This document shows, piece after piece, positions 6,355 to 14,222 of a stretch of DNA of 52,048 bases. Position 1 is the stretch's first letter; the number at the start of each line of letters is the position of its first letter. The notes under the pieces were generated by a model, which was not told where the DNA came from, made no database searches, and saw only the letters and a list, made by a program, of their open reading frames with translations. Source of the DNA: Oscillospiraceae bacterium (GTDB lineage: Bacteria; Bacillota; Clostridia; Oscillospirales; Oscillospiraceae); assembly GCA_902795045.1 (NCBI GenBank), contig CADBJU010000016.1, positions 1 to 52,048 on the forward strand. Direction: 5' to 3'. The translations under genes were made by a program, and so were the position numbers.

Positions 6355-8409
6355 CTATATTCTCATGCAGACATCCCATGCGCGCCAGATGACGGTGCGC
6401 AGGTTGCCGATGGCAACACAGTCGCCGACTCTGTGGACGTGGGCGCCCTTGTTGCCAACAGGGGCGGGAACGAAGCCGATGCCGTTGATGACGGCGTCGC
6501 ACTCGCAGCGGAAGGTCTCGTTCGGGGTCTTGATGGTGCAGTAGCCGTCGCCGATCTCGGTGATGGTGGAGTGCAGGTAAACGGGGACCTTGTGGTAATC
6601 CATGGCGTCACGCAGGAAGGAGGTGTTGGCAAGGCAGGTGGCCTGTGCGGCTACCAGGTCGTTGCCGTACTCGACAATGACGGGGTGCTTGCCGGCGAGG
6701 ACCAGGTCGTAGGCCGCCTCGCAGGAGGACTGTCCGCCGCCGAGGAAGACGATCTTGTCGCCCTCGACCTTCTTCTCACGCAGAAGCTCACGGAAGGAGC
6801 GGGTCTTCTCAAAGCCCTTGATCTGGGGCATGGTTCTGGGAACGGAGCCGGTGCAGACGATGATCTCATCGAAGCCGCGCTTGATGGTGCCCAGATCGTT
6901 GACCTCGGTATTGAAGCGGACCTCAATCCCAGCCTTGGCGATCTCGCGCTTGTACCACTCGATGAGCTCCTTGTCGTTTTCCTTGAAGCTCATGGCGGAG
7001 GCCGTGAGGAACAGGCCGCCGAGCTGGTCTTCCTTCTCGAAGATGACGGGGTTGTGGCCGCGCTTCTTCAGAACGAGCGCGCACTCCATGCCGCCGATGC
7101 CGCCGCCGATGATCGCGACCTTCTTGGGCTTCTTGGTCGGGACGATCTTGTAGCGGTTGTGCTGCATGGTGGGCGGGTTGAGGGCGCAGCGGGCCAGGTG
7201 CAGGGAGTCACCCAGGGACTGCATGTTCTCGGTGCCGTTGGCCTTGGAGAAGTTGAAGCAGCCGTTGTGGCAGCGGATGCAGGGACGGATGTCCTCTTCG
7301 TGGCCGGTGCGGATCTTGGTGACCCAGTTCTCATCCACGAGGTTCTGGCGGGCGATAGCCACGGCGTCGAGACGGCCCGCGGCGATCTCCTCTGCGGCCT
7401 TGACCGGATCCATACGGCCGGCGCAGGCGACGGGGATGTCGATGAACTGACGGATGTGCTCAACGTCTGCGAGGTTGCAGTTGTCGGGCATGTACTGTGG
7501 CGGATGAGCCCAGTACCAGGCATCGTAGGTGCCGTTGTCGCAGTTGAGGAAGGCATAGCCGGCATCCTGCAGGATCTTGACGGCCTTCTCGGACTCGGGC
7601 ATATCGCGGCCGAACTCCTCGAACTCCTCGTAAGGCATGGCGCCCTTGCGCCAGCCCTTGGTGCAGGAGCGGACGGAGTAACGCAGGGAGACAGGGAAGT
7701 CGTCGCCGGCCTGCTTGTGGATCTCCTGAACGATCTCGGTAGCAAAGCGCAGACGGTTCTCCAGGCTGCCGCCGTACTGGTCGGTGCGGAAGTTCATGTT
7801 CGCGATGGCGAACTGGTCGAGGTTGTAGCCTTCGTGCACGGCGTGGATCTCAACGCCGTCGACACCGGCCTCGCGCAGCTTCTTGGCGGTGGCGCCGAAG
7901 TGCATCTCCTGGATCTCTTCGATGGTGAAGGGACGGGAGTTGAAGTTGTCGGCCCAGCGGTTGGGGGTGGCGGAAGCGGAGGCGCAGGCATACTGCACGT
8001 CTACGATGGGGCTTGCCAGCTTGTTGAGCAGGTCGTTTCTGCCGAGGGCAGCCATCCAGGGGGTGACGGCCATGGAGCGGCCGAAGCCGCCGGCCAGCTG
8101 GATGAAGAGCTTGCCGCCGGTCTTGTGGTACTCGTCCATGTAGGGCTTGAGCACACGGTACATCTGGCGGTTGGAGTCCAGCCACTTTCTGCCCATGGTG
8201 TCGCGGATGACCTGCATGCCGGGGAGGACCAGGCCGACGCCGTCCTTGGCTCTCTGGAGCAGGAAGTCAGCGGCCTCGGTGTCAAAGTGAGACGGCTCCA
8301 GCCACCCGAAAAGGGTGGTGCCGCCCATGGAACACTGCACGATGCGGTTGGGGATCTCTACCTCACCGATCTTGAACGGTGTAAATAGAGGCTCGTATTT
8401 CGGATTCAT
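6355..8409 (-). CDS. Old Yellow Enzyme-type NADH:flavin oxidoreductase (2,4-dienoyl-CoA reductase/BaiH-like), 4Fe-4S, FMN and FAD
   Basis: The 684-residue protein has the three-part layout of 2,4-dienoyl-CoA reductase, enoate reductase and BaiCD/BaiH proteins. An FMN-binding TIM barrel covers residues 1-370. A 4Fe-4S site has C377, C380, C384 and C408 (PCIRCHNGCF ... RCALNP). An FAD/NAD(P) domain has GGGIGG at 435-440 and a second dinucleotide fold (FLGGGQSSCEA). Such enzymes pass electrons from NADH to reduce activated C=C bonds in anaerobes. The active-site segment is HAVHEGYNLDQF (189-200), where most relatives read HAAHGYL, so the substrate cannot be assigned. It lies 36 nt downstream of a small membrane protein and shares its promoter at 8712-8740. 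Confidence 0.88.
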   Translation of the reverse strand: MNPKYEPLFTPFKIGEVEIPNRIVQCSMGGTTLFGWLEPSHFDTEAADFLLQRAKDGVGLVLPGMQVIRDTMGRKWLDSNRQMYRVLKPYMDEYHKTGGKLFIQLAGGFGRSMAVTPWMAALGRNDLLNKLASPIVDVQYACASASATPNRWADNFNSRPFTIEEIQEMHFGATAKKLREAGVDGVEIHAVHEGYNLDQFAIANMNFRTDQYGGSLENRLRFATEIVQEIHKQAGDDFPVSLRYSVRSCTKGWRKGAMPYEEFEEFGRDMPESEKAVKILQDAGYAFLNCDNGTYDAWYWAHPPQYMPDNCNLADVEHIRQFIDIPVACAGRMDPVKAAEEIAAGRLDAVAIARQNLVDENWVTKIRTGHEEDIRPCIRCHNGCFNFSKANGTENMQSLGDSLHLARCALNPPTMQHNRYKIVPTKKPKKVAIIGGGIGGMECALVLKKRGHNPVIFEKEDQLGGLFLTASAMSFKENDKELIEWYKREIAKAGIEVRFNTEVNDLGTIKRGFDEIIVCTGSVPRTMPQIKGFEKTRSFRELLREKKVEGDKIVFLGGGQSSCEAAYDLVLAGKHPVIVEYGNDLVAAQATCLANTSFLRDAMDYHKVPVYLHSTITEIGDGYCTIKTPNETFRCECDAVINGIGFVPAPVGNKGAHVHRVGDCVAIGNLRTVIWRAWDVCMRI

Positions 8410-8445
8410 TGAATTACTCCTTTACAAAATGTTTTCCGTTGGTGA

Positions 8446-8652
8446 TCACGGAAGCAGAGCTCTTACGAAGTCGACCGGCCACATCAGCAGATCGCCGAGA
8501 AGACGGACCTTGTCCAGAATGGTCAGATACGTGTCTTCACCGAGGATGCCGAAAAGCTTTTCCTGTGCCCACTCCTTGTGCAGCAGCTTGCTCACGCCGT
8601 AGCCCAGGCAGCCGATGCACACGAGGACCAGCAACCTTTTCAGTGTCTTCAT
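8446..8652 (-). CDS. Small single-pass membrane protein, operon partner of the flavoenzyme
   Basis: This 68-residue protein has a hydrophobic N-terminus (LKRLLVLVCIGCLGYGVSKLL) followed by an amphipathic tail (YLTILDKVRLLGDLLMWPVDFV). A GGAGGG ribosome site precedes the ATG. It is the first gene after the promoter at 8712-8740 and is followed 36 nt later by the 684-residue flavoenzyme. A membrane-tethering or anchoring role is possible but not shown. Confidence 0.65.
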   Translation of the reverse strand: MKTLKRLLVLVCIGCLGYGVSKLLHKEWAQEKLFGILGEDTYLTILDKVRLLGDLLMWPVDFVRALLP

Positions 8653-8711
8653 ACAGATATTTCCCTCCTGCTATGATATTTAATGGAATGTTGCCAAAAT
8701 TCGCTGTGAAT

Positions 8712-8740
8712 ATTATACTGATTTTCCCGCTATGAGTCAA
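8712..8740 (-). promoter_or_regulatory. Promoter of the flavoenzyme operon
   Basis: On the minus strand TTGACT and TATAAT are separated by 17 nt, 60 nt before the small membrane protein start. Confidence 0.8.
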
Positions 8741-8836
8741 TCCCTTTTGCATCGATTTGAACAAATCCCGCAAAGTGTCAAGCATTTTTCGCCTTTTTTG
8801 CCGAAGCTTTTTATCTGAAAAAAGCTGCCTGTCCCC

Positions 8837-8885
8837 TATACAAAATCCGGAAAGGCTGTTATAATTGTTCGGTAAAGCGAACAAT
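8837..8885 (+). promoter_or_regulatory. Promoter and dyad upstream of the nucleotidyltransferase
   Basis: TATACA, 17 nt and TATAAT (8860-8865) form a moderate promoter. A 9-bp inverted repeat, AATTGTTCG ... CGAACAATT (8863-8885), overlaps the -10 and start region, which suggests an operator or a 5' hairpin. Confidence 0.5.
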
Positions 8886-8906
8886 TCTTGATGAGGAGTA
8901 CGATAT

Positions 8907-9815
8907 ATGCAGGAACCTACTCTTGTGATTCTGGCTGCCGGGATGGGCAGCCGTTTTGGCGGTCTCAAGCAGATCATGCCCGTGGACGAGCACGGCCACG
9001 CCATCATCGACTTTTCTCTCTTTGACGCCTACCGCGCGGGCTTTCGCCATGTGGCCTTCATTATAAAAAAGGAAATCGAGGAAGATTTCAAGACCGCCGT
9101 CGGAAAGCGCATGGAAAAATACTTTGATGTGAAATATGTTTTCCAGAGCACGGACAAGCTGCCGGAGGGCTATTCCCTGCCCGAAGGGCGCGTCAAGCCC
9201 TGGGGCACAGGCCACGCGGTACTCTGCTGCCGCGGGATCGTGGACGGTCCCTTCGCCGTCATCAACGCCGACGATTTCTACGGCCCCGCGGCCTACAAGG
9301 CGCTGTACGATTTCCTCGCCGCCGAACGGCCCGCCAACGAGCATGCCATGGTCGCCTACCTTCTGCGCAACACCGTGACGGAAAACGGCTATGTCTCCCG
9401 CGGCATCTGCCAGGTGGAAAACGGGTGCCTGACCGACGTGGTGGAGCGCGTACACATCGAAAAGCGCGGCGCGGACGCGGCTTACACCGAGGACGGCGAG
9501 CACTGGGTCGATCTTCCCGGAGATGTCCCGGTGTCCATGAACTGCTGGGCCTTCGGCCGCTCGATGCTTGATGAGCTGTACAATCGCTTCCCGAAGTGGC
9601 TGGACGAGAACCTGCCGGTCAATCCGCTCAAGGCCGAGTACTTCCTGCCCTTCGTTGCCAACGCCTGCATCCAGGACGGCAGCGCGGTCGTGAAGGTACT
9701 CCCCTGCCACGAGCAGTGGTACGGCATGACCTACAAGGAGGACATGGACAGCGTCAAAGCGGCCATCAGGGGAATGCGTGAAAAGGGCGTTTATCCGGAA
9801 AAGCTTTTGGACTGA
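8907..9815 (+). CDS. Sugar-phosphate nucleotidyltransferase (NTP-transferase family)
   Basis: The 302-residue protein opens LVILAAGMGSRFGGLKQIMPVDEHG. This is the nucleotide-binding signature G-x-G-S-R-F-G-G-x-K of GT-A-fold sugar nucleotidyltransferases. A later GTGHAVLCCRGIVDGPFAVINADDFYG holds the metal-binding Asp residues (~114-115). Enzymes of this family join NTP and a sugar or choline phosphate. The GRLK-type loop here reads GGLKQ, a subgroup of uncharacterised transferases, so the sugar is not assigned. galE follows 160 nt downstream on the same strand, with a repeat between, suggesting activated-sugar metabolism. Confidence 0.82.
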   Translation: MQEPTLVILAAGMGSRFGGLKQIMPVDEHGHAIIDFSLFDAYRAGFRHVAFIIKKEIEEDFKTAVGKRMEKYFDVKYVFQSTDKLPEGYSLPEGRVKPWGTGHAVLCCRGIVDGPFAVINADDFYGPAAYKALYDFLAAERPANEHAMVAYLLRNTVTENGYVSRGICQVENGCLTDVVERVHIEKRGADAAYTEDGEHWVDLPGDVPVSMNCWAFGRSMLDELYNRFPKWLDENLPVNPLKAEYFLPFVANACIQDGSAVVKVLPCHEQWYGMTYKEDMDSVKAAIRGMREKGVYPEKLLD

Positions 9816-9841
9816 GCTGACTTTCCGGCGCAGCACAAGCT

Positions 9842-9912
9842 TGTCATTCTGAGCGAAGCGAAGAATCTTTCTGTTCTGGAAAAAAGATCCTTCGCTGGCG
9901 TTCAGGATGACA
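9842..9912. repeat. REP-like palindromic repeat, family 1, copy a
   Basis: TGTCATTCTGAGCGAAGCGA at the left pairs imperfectly with TTCGCTGGCGTTCAGGATGACA at the right, giving a long hairpin. Related copies lie at 16152-16230 and 21976-22059, and half a copy at 22733-22760. Confidence 0.8.
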
Positions 9913-9975
9913 CGTACAGTTTAGACATTACAAGCCCCTACGAATTCATATATAAATGAGAGGAGAAACATCACC

Positions 9976-10992
9976 ATGAATGTACTTGTCACCGGCGGCG
10001 CAGGCTATATCGGCAGCCACACCTGCGTGGAACTCTTAAACCGCGGCTACGGCGTTGTCGTCATCGATAACCTCGTCAACTCCAATCCCAAGGCGATCGA
10101 GCGCGTGGAGCAAATCACCGGCAAAAAGGTGGCCTTCTACGAAAACGACGTGCGCGACCGCGCGGCCCTTGACCGCATCTTCGAAAAGCACGACATCGGC
10201 TGCGCCATCCACTTCGCGGGTCTCAAGGCCGTGGGAGAATCCGTGGCCATGCCGCTGGAGTACTACGACAACAACCTCAATTCCACCGTGCAGTTGTGCA
10301 AGGCCATGAAGGACCACGGCGTGAAGGACATCGTCTTCTCCTCCTCCGCCACGGTCTACTCCGGCGATAACGACATGCCCCTGCGCGAGACCTCAAAAAC
10401 CGGCATGTGCACCAACCCCTACGGCTGGACCAAGTACATGTCCGAGCAGATCCTGCGCGACACCGCCAAGGCCGTCGACGACTTCTCCGTCTCCCTCCTG
10501 CGCTACTTCAACCCCATCGGCGCTCACTCCAGCGGCCTCATCGGCGAAGACCCGCGCGGCATCCCGAATAACCTCATGCCCTTTATCGCCCAGGTCGCCG
10601 TGGGCCGCCGCGATCATCTGAACGTGTTCGGCGACGACTACAACACCCCCGACGGCACCGGCGTGCGCGACTACATCCATGTGGTGGACCTGGCCCGCGG
10701 CCATGTCTGCGCCATCGAGTACATGATGAAGCACCGCGGCGAGAACGTCTTCAACCTCGGCACCGGCACCGGCTACAGCGTGCTGGACATGGTGCACGCT
10801 TTCGAGCGCGTGACCGGCGTGAAGATCCCCTATGAGATTGCGCCCCGCCGTCCCGGCGACCTCGCCACCGTCTACTCCAGCCCCGACAAGAGCGCCCAGC
10901 TTCTCGGCTGGAAAGCGGAGTACAATCTGGACGATATGTGCCGCGACACCTGGGCCTGGCAGTCCAAGAACCCCATGGGCTACGAGAGCTGA
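9976..10992 (+). CDS. galE: UDP-glucose 4-epimerase
   Basis: The 338-residue protein is an extended short-chain dehydrogenase. It has the N-terminal NAD motif TGGAGYIGSHT (residues 6-16), the Ser-Ser-Ala-Thr-Val-Tyr catalytic strand (FSSSATVYSG, ~116-125) and the YGWTKYMSE catalytic Tyr-x-x-x-Lys (~148-156). HFAGLKAVGES and RYFNPIGAHSSGLIGEDP are GalE-specific. It interconverts UDP-glucose and UDP-galactose in the cytoplasm for galactose use and surface polysaccharides. The length is normal. AGAGGAG precedes the ATG. Together with the phosphoglucomutase at 20014-21696 it can link glucose-6-phosphate to UDP-sugars. Confidence 0.96.
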   Translation: MNVLVTGGAGYIGSHTCVELLNRGYGVVVIDNLVNSNPKAIERVEQITGKKVAFYENDVRDRAALDRIFEKHDIGCAIHFAGLKAVGESVAMPLEYYDNNLNSTVQLCKAMKDHGVKDIVFSSSATVYSGDNDMPLRETSKTGMCTNPYGWTKYMSEQILRDTAKAVDDFSVSLLRYFNPIGAHSSGLIGEDPRGIPNNLMPFIAQVAVGRRDHLNVFGDDYNTPDGTGVRDYIHVVDLARGHVCAIEYMMKHRGENVFNLGTGTGYSVLDMVHAFERVTGVKIPYEIAPRRPGDLATVYSSPDKSAQLLGWKAEYNLDDMCRDTWAWQSKNPMGYES

Positions 10993-11010
10993 ACTTCTAA
11001 CCCCATTACT

Positions 11011-11203
11011 GTAGGGGCCGACGGCCCAGGCCGGCTTCTCTTGCCGCTTTGCGGCAATTCACCTTCCGCCCTCGGCGGCCCGCGCGGTACAATGATAATA
11101 TAATGCAAAAATCCCCGGCGGAAACGCACATGCTGCGTATTCGCCGGGGATCGCTACATTATTCAGGTTTCTCCGCCGGGCCGCCGAGGGCGTCGGCCCC
11201 TAC
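11011..11203. repeat. Composite intergenic repeat bounded by GTAGGGGCCGAC inverted ends
   Basis: GTAGGGGCCGAC at 11011 is repeated in inverted form (GTCGGCCCCTAC) ending at 11203. The interval includes the gpmI terminator. Such GTAGGGGC-type ends recur in many gut bacterial genomes; I see only this copy in the window. Confidence 0.5.
11105..11153 (-). terminator. Terminator of gpmI
   Basis: On the minus strand GATCCCCGGCG and CGCCGGGGATTTTT form a stem with T-run, with an inner stem (TACGCAGCATGTGCGT). It lies about 70 nt past the gpmI stop. Confidence 0.75.
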
Positions 11204-11225
11204 GGATTTAAGGGTCAGCCGTTTC

Positions 11226-12743
11226 TTACCGGATCAGGCTCTCGCCGGTCATTTCCTTGGGCTGCTCGAGGCCCATGATCTGGAGGATCGTGGGGGCGAT
11301 GTCGGCAAGACGGCCGGGCTTGAGGGCGATGCCCTTCTCGCAGACGACAAAGGGGACGGGGTTCGTGGTGTGGGCGGTGTTGACCTTGCCGGTAACCTCG
11401 TCGAACATGCAGTCGGCGTTGCCGTGGTCGGCGGTAACAAGCAGAACAGTGTCGGGGTGCTTGGCGACCTCGGCGACGATTTTGCCGATGCAGGCATCGA
11501 CCGTCTCAACAGCTTTGACAGCCGCGTCCATGACGCCGGTGTGGCCGACCATGTCGCAGTTTGCAAAGTTGCAGACAACGAGGCCGTACTCGTCGGAGGC
11601 GATGGCTTCCACGACCTTGTCGCAGACCTTGTAGGCGCTCATCTCGGGGATGAGGTCGTAGGTGGCGTACTCCTTGGGAGAGGGCACGAGGCAGCGCACC
11701 TCGCCCTCGGTCTCCTTCTCAACGCCGCCGTTGAAGAAGAAGGTGACGTGGGCGTACTTCTCGGTCTCGGCCACGCGGAACTGCTTGTAGCCCAGGGCGC
11801 TGACATAGTCGCCGAGGGTGTTTTCGATGACCTCGGGCGGGTAGGCGATGGGCAGAGGCAGGGCCTCGTCGTACTGCGCGGTGCAGACATAGCTGAGGGG
11901 GAAGACCTTTTTCTTGCGCTCGAAGCCGTCGAAGTTCTCGAGGTTCAGCGCCCAGGTCATCTCTCTGGCGCGGTCGGGGCGGAAGTTCATGAAGATGACG
12001 CTGTCGCCCTGGTTGATCTGGCCGTCGGCGCAGCAGACGACGGGCTCAACAAACTCGTCGGTCTTGTCGTTTGCGTAGCTGGCTTCCACGGCGTGCACGG
12101 GATCGGGATCCTGGATGCCCTCGCCGCAGACGATGGCGTTGTAGCCCTTCTCCACGCGGTCCCAGCGCTTGTCGCGGTCCATGCCCCAGAAACGGCCCTG
12201 GACGGTGGCGATCTTCGCGTTGCCGAGAGAGTCGCACTTTTCCTTGAGCTGCTTGACAAAGCCCGCGCCGCTGGTGGGGGGCACGTCGCGCCCGTCAAGG
12301 AAGCAGTGGACATAGACCTTCTCCACGCCGTGCTGCTTTGCCATATCGAGCATGGCGAAGATGTGGGTCAGGTGGCTGTGGACGCCGCCGTCGGACAGGA
12401 GGCCCATGACGTGCAGGGCATGGCCGCCGGCCTTGGCATCCTCGATGGCTTTGAGGTAGACGGGGTTCTTGAAGAACTTGCCGTTCTTGATCTCCTGGGT
12501 CATCTTGGGCAGGATCTGGAACACGACGCGGCCCGCGCCCATATTGGTGTGGCCGACCTCGGAGTTGCCCATCTGCCCCTCGGGCAGGCCCACGTCAAGG
12601 CCGGAGGCCTGGAGGATGGTGTGGGGATTTTCGGCAAAGAGTTTATCGAGATTGGGGGTGTTGGCAACATAGATGGCGTTGCCGCGGGAGGGCGCCGCCA
12701 GTCCGTAGCCGTCCATGATAATCAGGACTGCTTTTTTGCTCAT
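11226..12743 (-). CDS. gpmI: 2,3-bisphosphoglycerate-independent phosphoglycerate mutase
   Basis: The 505-residue protein has the alkaline-phosphatase-fold start KAVLIIMDGYGLAAPSRGNAI with metal-binding Asp. The phosphoserine loop follows near residue 60 (MGNSEVGHTNMGAGRVV), then HVMGLLSDGGVHSHLTH and YVHCFLDGRDVPPTSG, and C-terminal metal ligands (DMVGHTG, TADHGNAD). It interconverts 3- and 2-phosphoglycerate and needs Mn2+. The length is normal. It is the last gene of a leftward glycolytic cluster trmL-pgk-tpiA-gpmI, though a 350-nt repeat-rich gap separates it from tpiA. TAAGGAG precedes the ATG. Confidence 0.97.
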   Translation of the reverse strand: MSKKAVLIIMDGYGLAAPSRGNAIYVANTPNLDKLFAENPHTILQASGLDVGLPEGQMGNSEVGHTNMGAGRVVFQILPKMTQEIKNGKFFKNPVYLKAIEDAKAGGHALHVMGLLSDGGVHSHLTHIFAMLDMAKQHGVEKVYVHCFLDGRDVPPTSGAGFVKQLKEKCDSLGNAKIATVQGRFWGMDRDKRWDRVEKGYNAIVCGEGIQDPDPVHAVEASYANDKTDEFVEPVVCCADGQINQGDSVIFMNFRPDRAREMTWALNLENFDGFERKKKVFPLSYVCTAQYDEALPLPIAYPPEVIENTLGDYVSALGYKQFRVAETEKYAHVTFFFNGGVEKETEGEVRCLVPSPKEYATYDLIPEMSAYKVCDKVVEAIASDEYGLVVCNFANCDMVGHTGVMDAAVKAVETVDACIGKIVAEVAKHPDTVLLVTADHGNADCMFDEVTGKVNTAHTTNPVPFVVCEKGIALKPGRLADIAPTILQIMGLEQPKEMTGESLIR

Positions 12744-12804
12744 GTGTATAAGCTCCTTACTATTACTCTTTTAAGCTAATCAGTAACGGACATTATTAAA
12801 AATG

Positions 12805-13089
12805 TATTTGCCGTAGCTTTGCCACGGCAAATACACCATAAGCCGAGCTATGCGAGGCCTCGCGCCGTCGTCAAACGAAACTCACTTCATTCCGCTTCCG
12901 CCTTAGGGCGAAAGCTTCATATCCGTTCCTTCCGTTTTCCTCTCAAAATCAAAGCATAGGCTTTGATTTTGGTTAGGAAGAAGGAGGGAGCAGAGCGGCG
13001 TTTTCGTCACGCTTGACGGAAACAGAGCGCCGCGAGCTTCTTCTGACGCAAGCGCGAGTATCTCAATTGCGAACCGTGTTCGCAATTGA
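12805..13089. repeat. Composite hairpin repeat, family 2, long copy
   Basis: It fills most of the gpmI-tpiA gap. It starts with a hairpin (TATTTGCCGT ... ACGGCAAATA), continues with an AGCCGAGCTA-GCGAGGCCTCGCGCCG block, and ends with the palindrome CAATTGCGAACCGTGTTCGC (13064-13088). The same blocks occur in the same order at 26773-26910, but here about 150 extra nt separate the middle from the end. Confidence 0.8.
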
Positions 13090-13094
13090 AGTTA

Positions 13095-13868
13095 TTACTC
13101 CTGATCCGTGGCCTTGATGATGGTGGCGAAGTCAACGGGCTTGAGAGAAGCGCCGCCGATGAGGCCGCCGTCGATGTCGGGCTGGGCCAGCAGCTCGGCC
13201 GCGTTCTTGGCGTTCATGCTGCCGCCGTAGAGGATGCTGACGGCACGGGCGGGACGGGCGCCGTAGATGCCGCGGATAACGGCACGGATGCCCTGGCAGA
13301 CTTCCTGCGCCTGCTCGGCAGTGGCGGTCTTGCCGGTGCCGATGGCCCAGATGGGCTCGTAGGCGATGATGCAGCGGCGCAGCTTGGAAGCGTCGATGCC
13401 GCTGAGGGCGGCCTTGACCTGGTAGGCAACGTACTCCATGGTCAGGTCCATCTCACGCTGCTCGAGGCTCTCGCCCACGCAGATGATGGGGATGATGCCC
13501 TTCTCGATGAGGGCCTTGGCCTTGGCGTTGACGAGCATATCGTCTTCGCCGTGGTACTGGCGGCGCTCGGAGTGGCCGACGATGCAGTACTTGGCGCCCA
13601 CGTCAGCCAGCTGGCTGGCGGAGACTTCACCGGTGTACGCGCCCTTTTCAAACTTGGACACGTCCTCGCCGCCGGCGGCGACCTTGCAGTCCTTGCCGGC
13701 CTTGATCATGGCGGGGATCATCACGGCGGGGGTGCACAGCACCATCTCGCAGGTGCGGGTCTTGGGGAGATTGGCCTTGAGCTCTTCCATGAAGGGCTTG
13801 ATCTCGGAGGCGAGCATGTTCATCTTCCAGTTGCCCGCGATAACGGTCTTGCGGTATTTTCTGTTCAT
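13095..13868 (-). CDS. tpiA: Triosephosphate isomerase
   Basis: The 257-residue TIM barrel starts MNRKYRKTVIAGNWKMN. It has AGNWKMN with the catalytic Lys, GHSERRQYHGE with the catalytic His, and AYEPIWAIGTGKTAT (catalytic Glu and flexible loop 6). SILYGGSMNAKNAAEL forms the phosphate-binding end. The start at 13868 is preferred over an upstream ATG because of family length and a GAAAGGA ribosome site. It interconverts dihydroxyacetone phosphate and glyceraldehyde 3-phosphate. It lies between the broken pgk and gpmI. Confidence 0.96.
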   Translation of the reverse strand: MNRKYRKTVIAGNWKMNMLASEIKPFMEELKANLPKTRTCEMVLCTPAVMIPAMIKAGKDCKVAAGGEDVSKFEKGAYTGEVSASQLADVGAKYCIVGHSERRQYHGEDDMLVNAKAKALIEKGIIPIICVGESLEQREMDLTMEYVAYQVKAALSGIDASKLRRCIIAYEPIWAIGTGKTATAEQAQEVCQGIRAVIRGIYGARPARAVSILYGGSMNAKNAAELLAQPDIDGGLIGGASLKPVDFATIIKATDQE

Positions 13869-13923
13869 TGGTATCAAATCCTTTCCAACCATCATAAAAC
13901 TCATACCAGTTTGGCCTTTTCCC

Positions 13924-14182
13924 CGTCATTGCGAGGAACATTCTGACGCGTGAGAAACGCGCGACATTCTTTACCTTGTGAGCGCACACTGGTGACGTGG
14001 GGTCTGCCCTTTAGGGTACAATCCGCCCGCCGGAGGCACATAACAACTCAGAAATCAGACCTGGCCGCTGGGAGGATTGCGGGCCGCCGCTGCCTGCGGC
14101 AGATGAAGGCGGCACGGAATCTCCGCAGCCGCGCCATTGGGATTGCCACACCAGTGACGTCGGTCACTGGTTCGCAATGACA
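13924..14182. repeat. Intergenic repeat with CGTCATTGCGA inverted ends
   Basis: CGTCATTGCGAGGA at the left end is mirrored by TTCGCAATGACA at the right. Shorter GC-rich stems lie inside (CTGCCTGCGGCAG; CCAGTGACGTCGGTCACTGG). It occupies the gap between tpiA and pgk, which otherwise has no gene. Confidence 0.65.
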
Positions 14183-14222
14183 GGCGGGCACATGGTACGG
14201 TATATTTTAGTTTTGCTTAGTC

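Noticed and set aside
6220-8388. A 722-residue plus-strand open frame opposite the flavoenzyme
   Set aside because: It is the antisense of a clear Old Yellow Enzyme protein, has low-complexity Gly/Val/Ala/Asp composition, and has no ribosome site. GC-rich genes here produce such mirror frames.
6355-8409. Assignment as bilirubin reductase (BilR)
   Set aside because: From memory, BilR carries a distinctive Asp-Arg pair at its catalytic site. I see HAVHEGYNLDQF instead, so the substrate is left open.
11049-12779. A 576-residue plus-strand frame opposite gpmI
   Set aside because: It is an antisense shadow of a complete phosphoglycerate mutase, with no ribosome site and no family resemblance.
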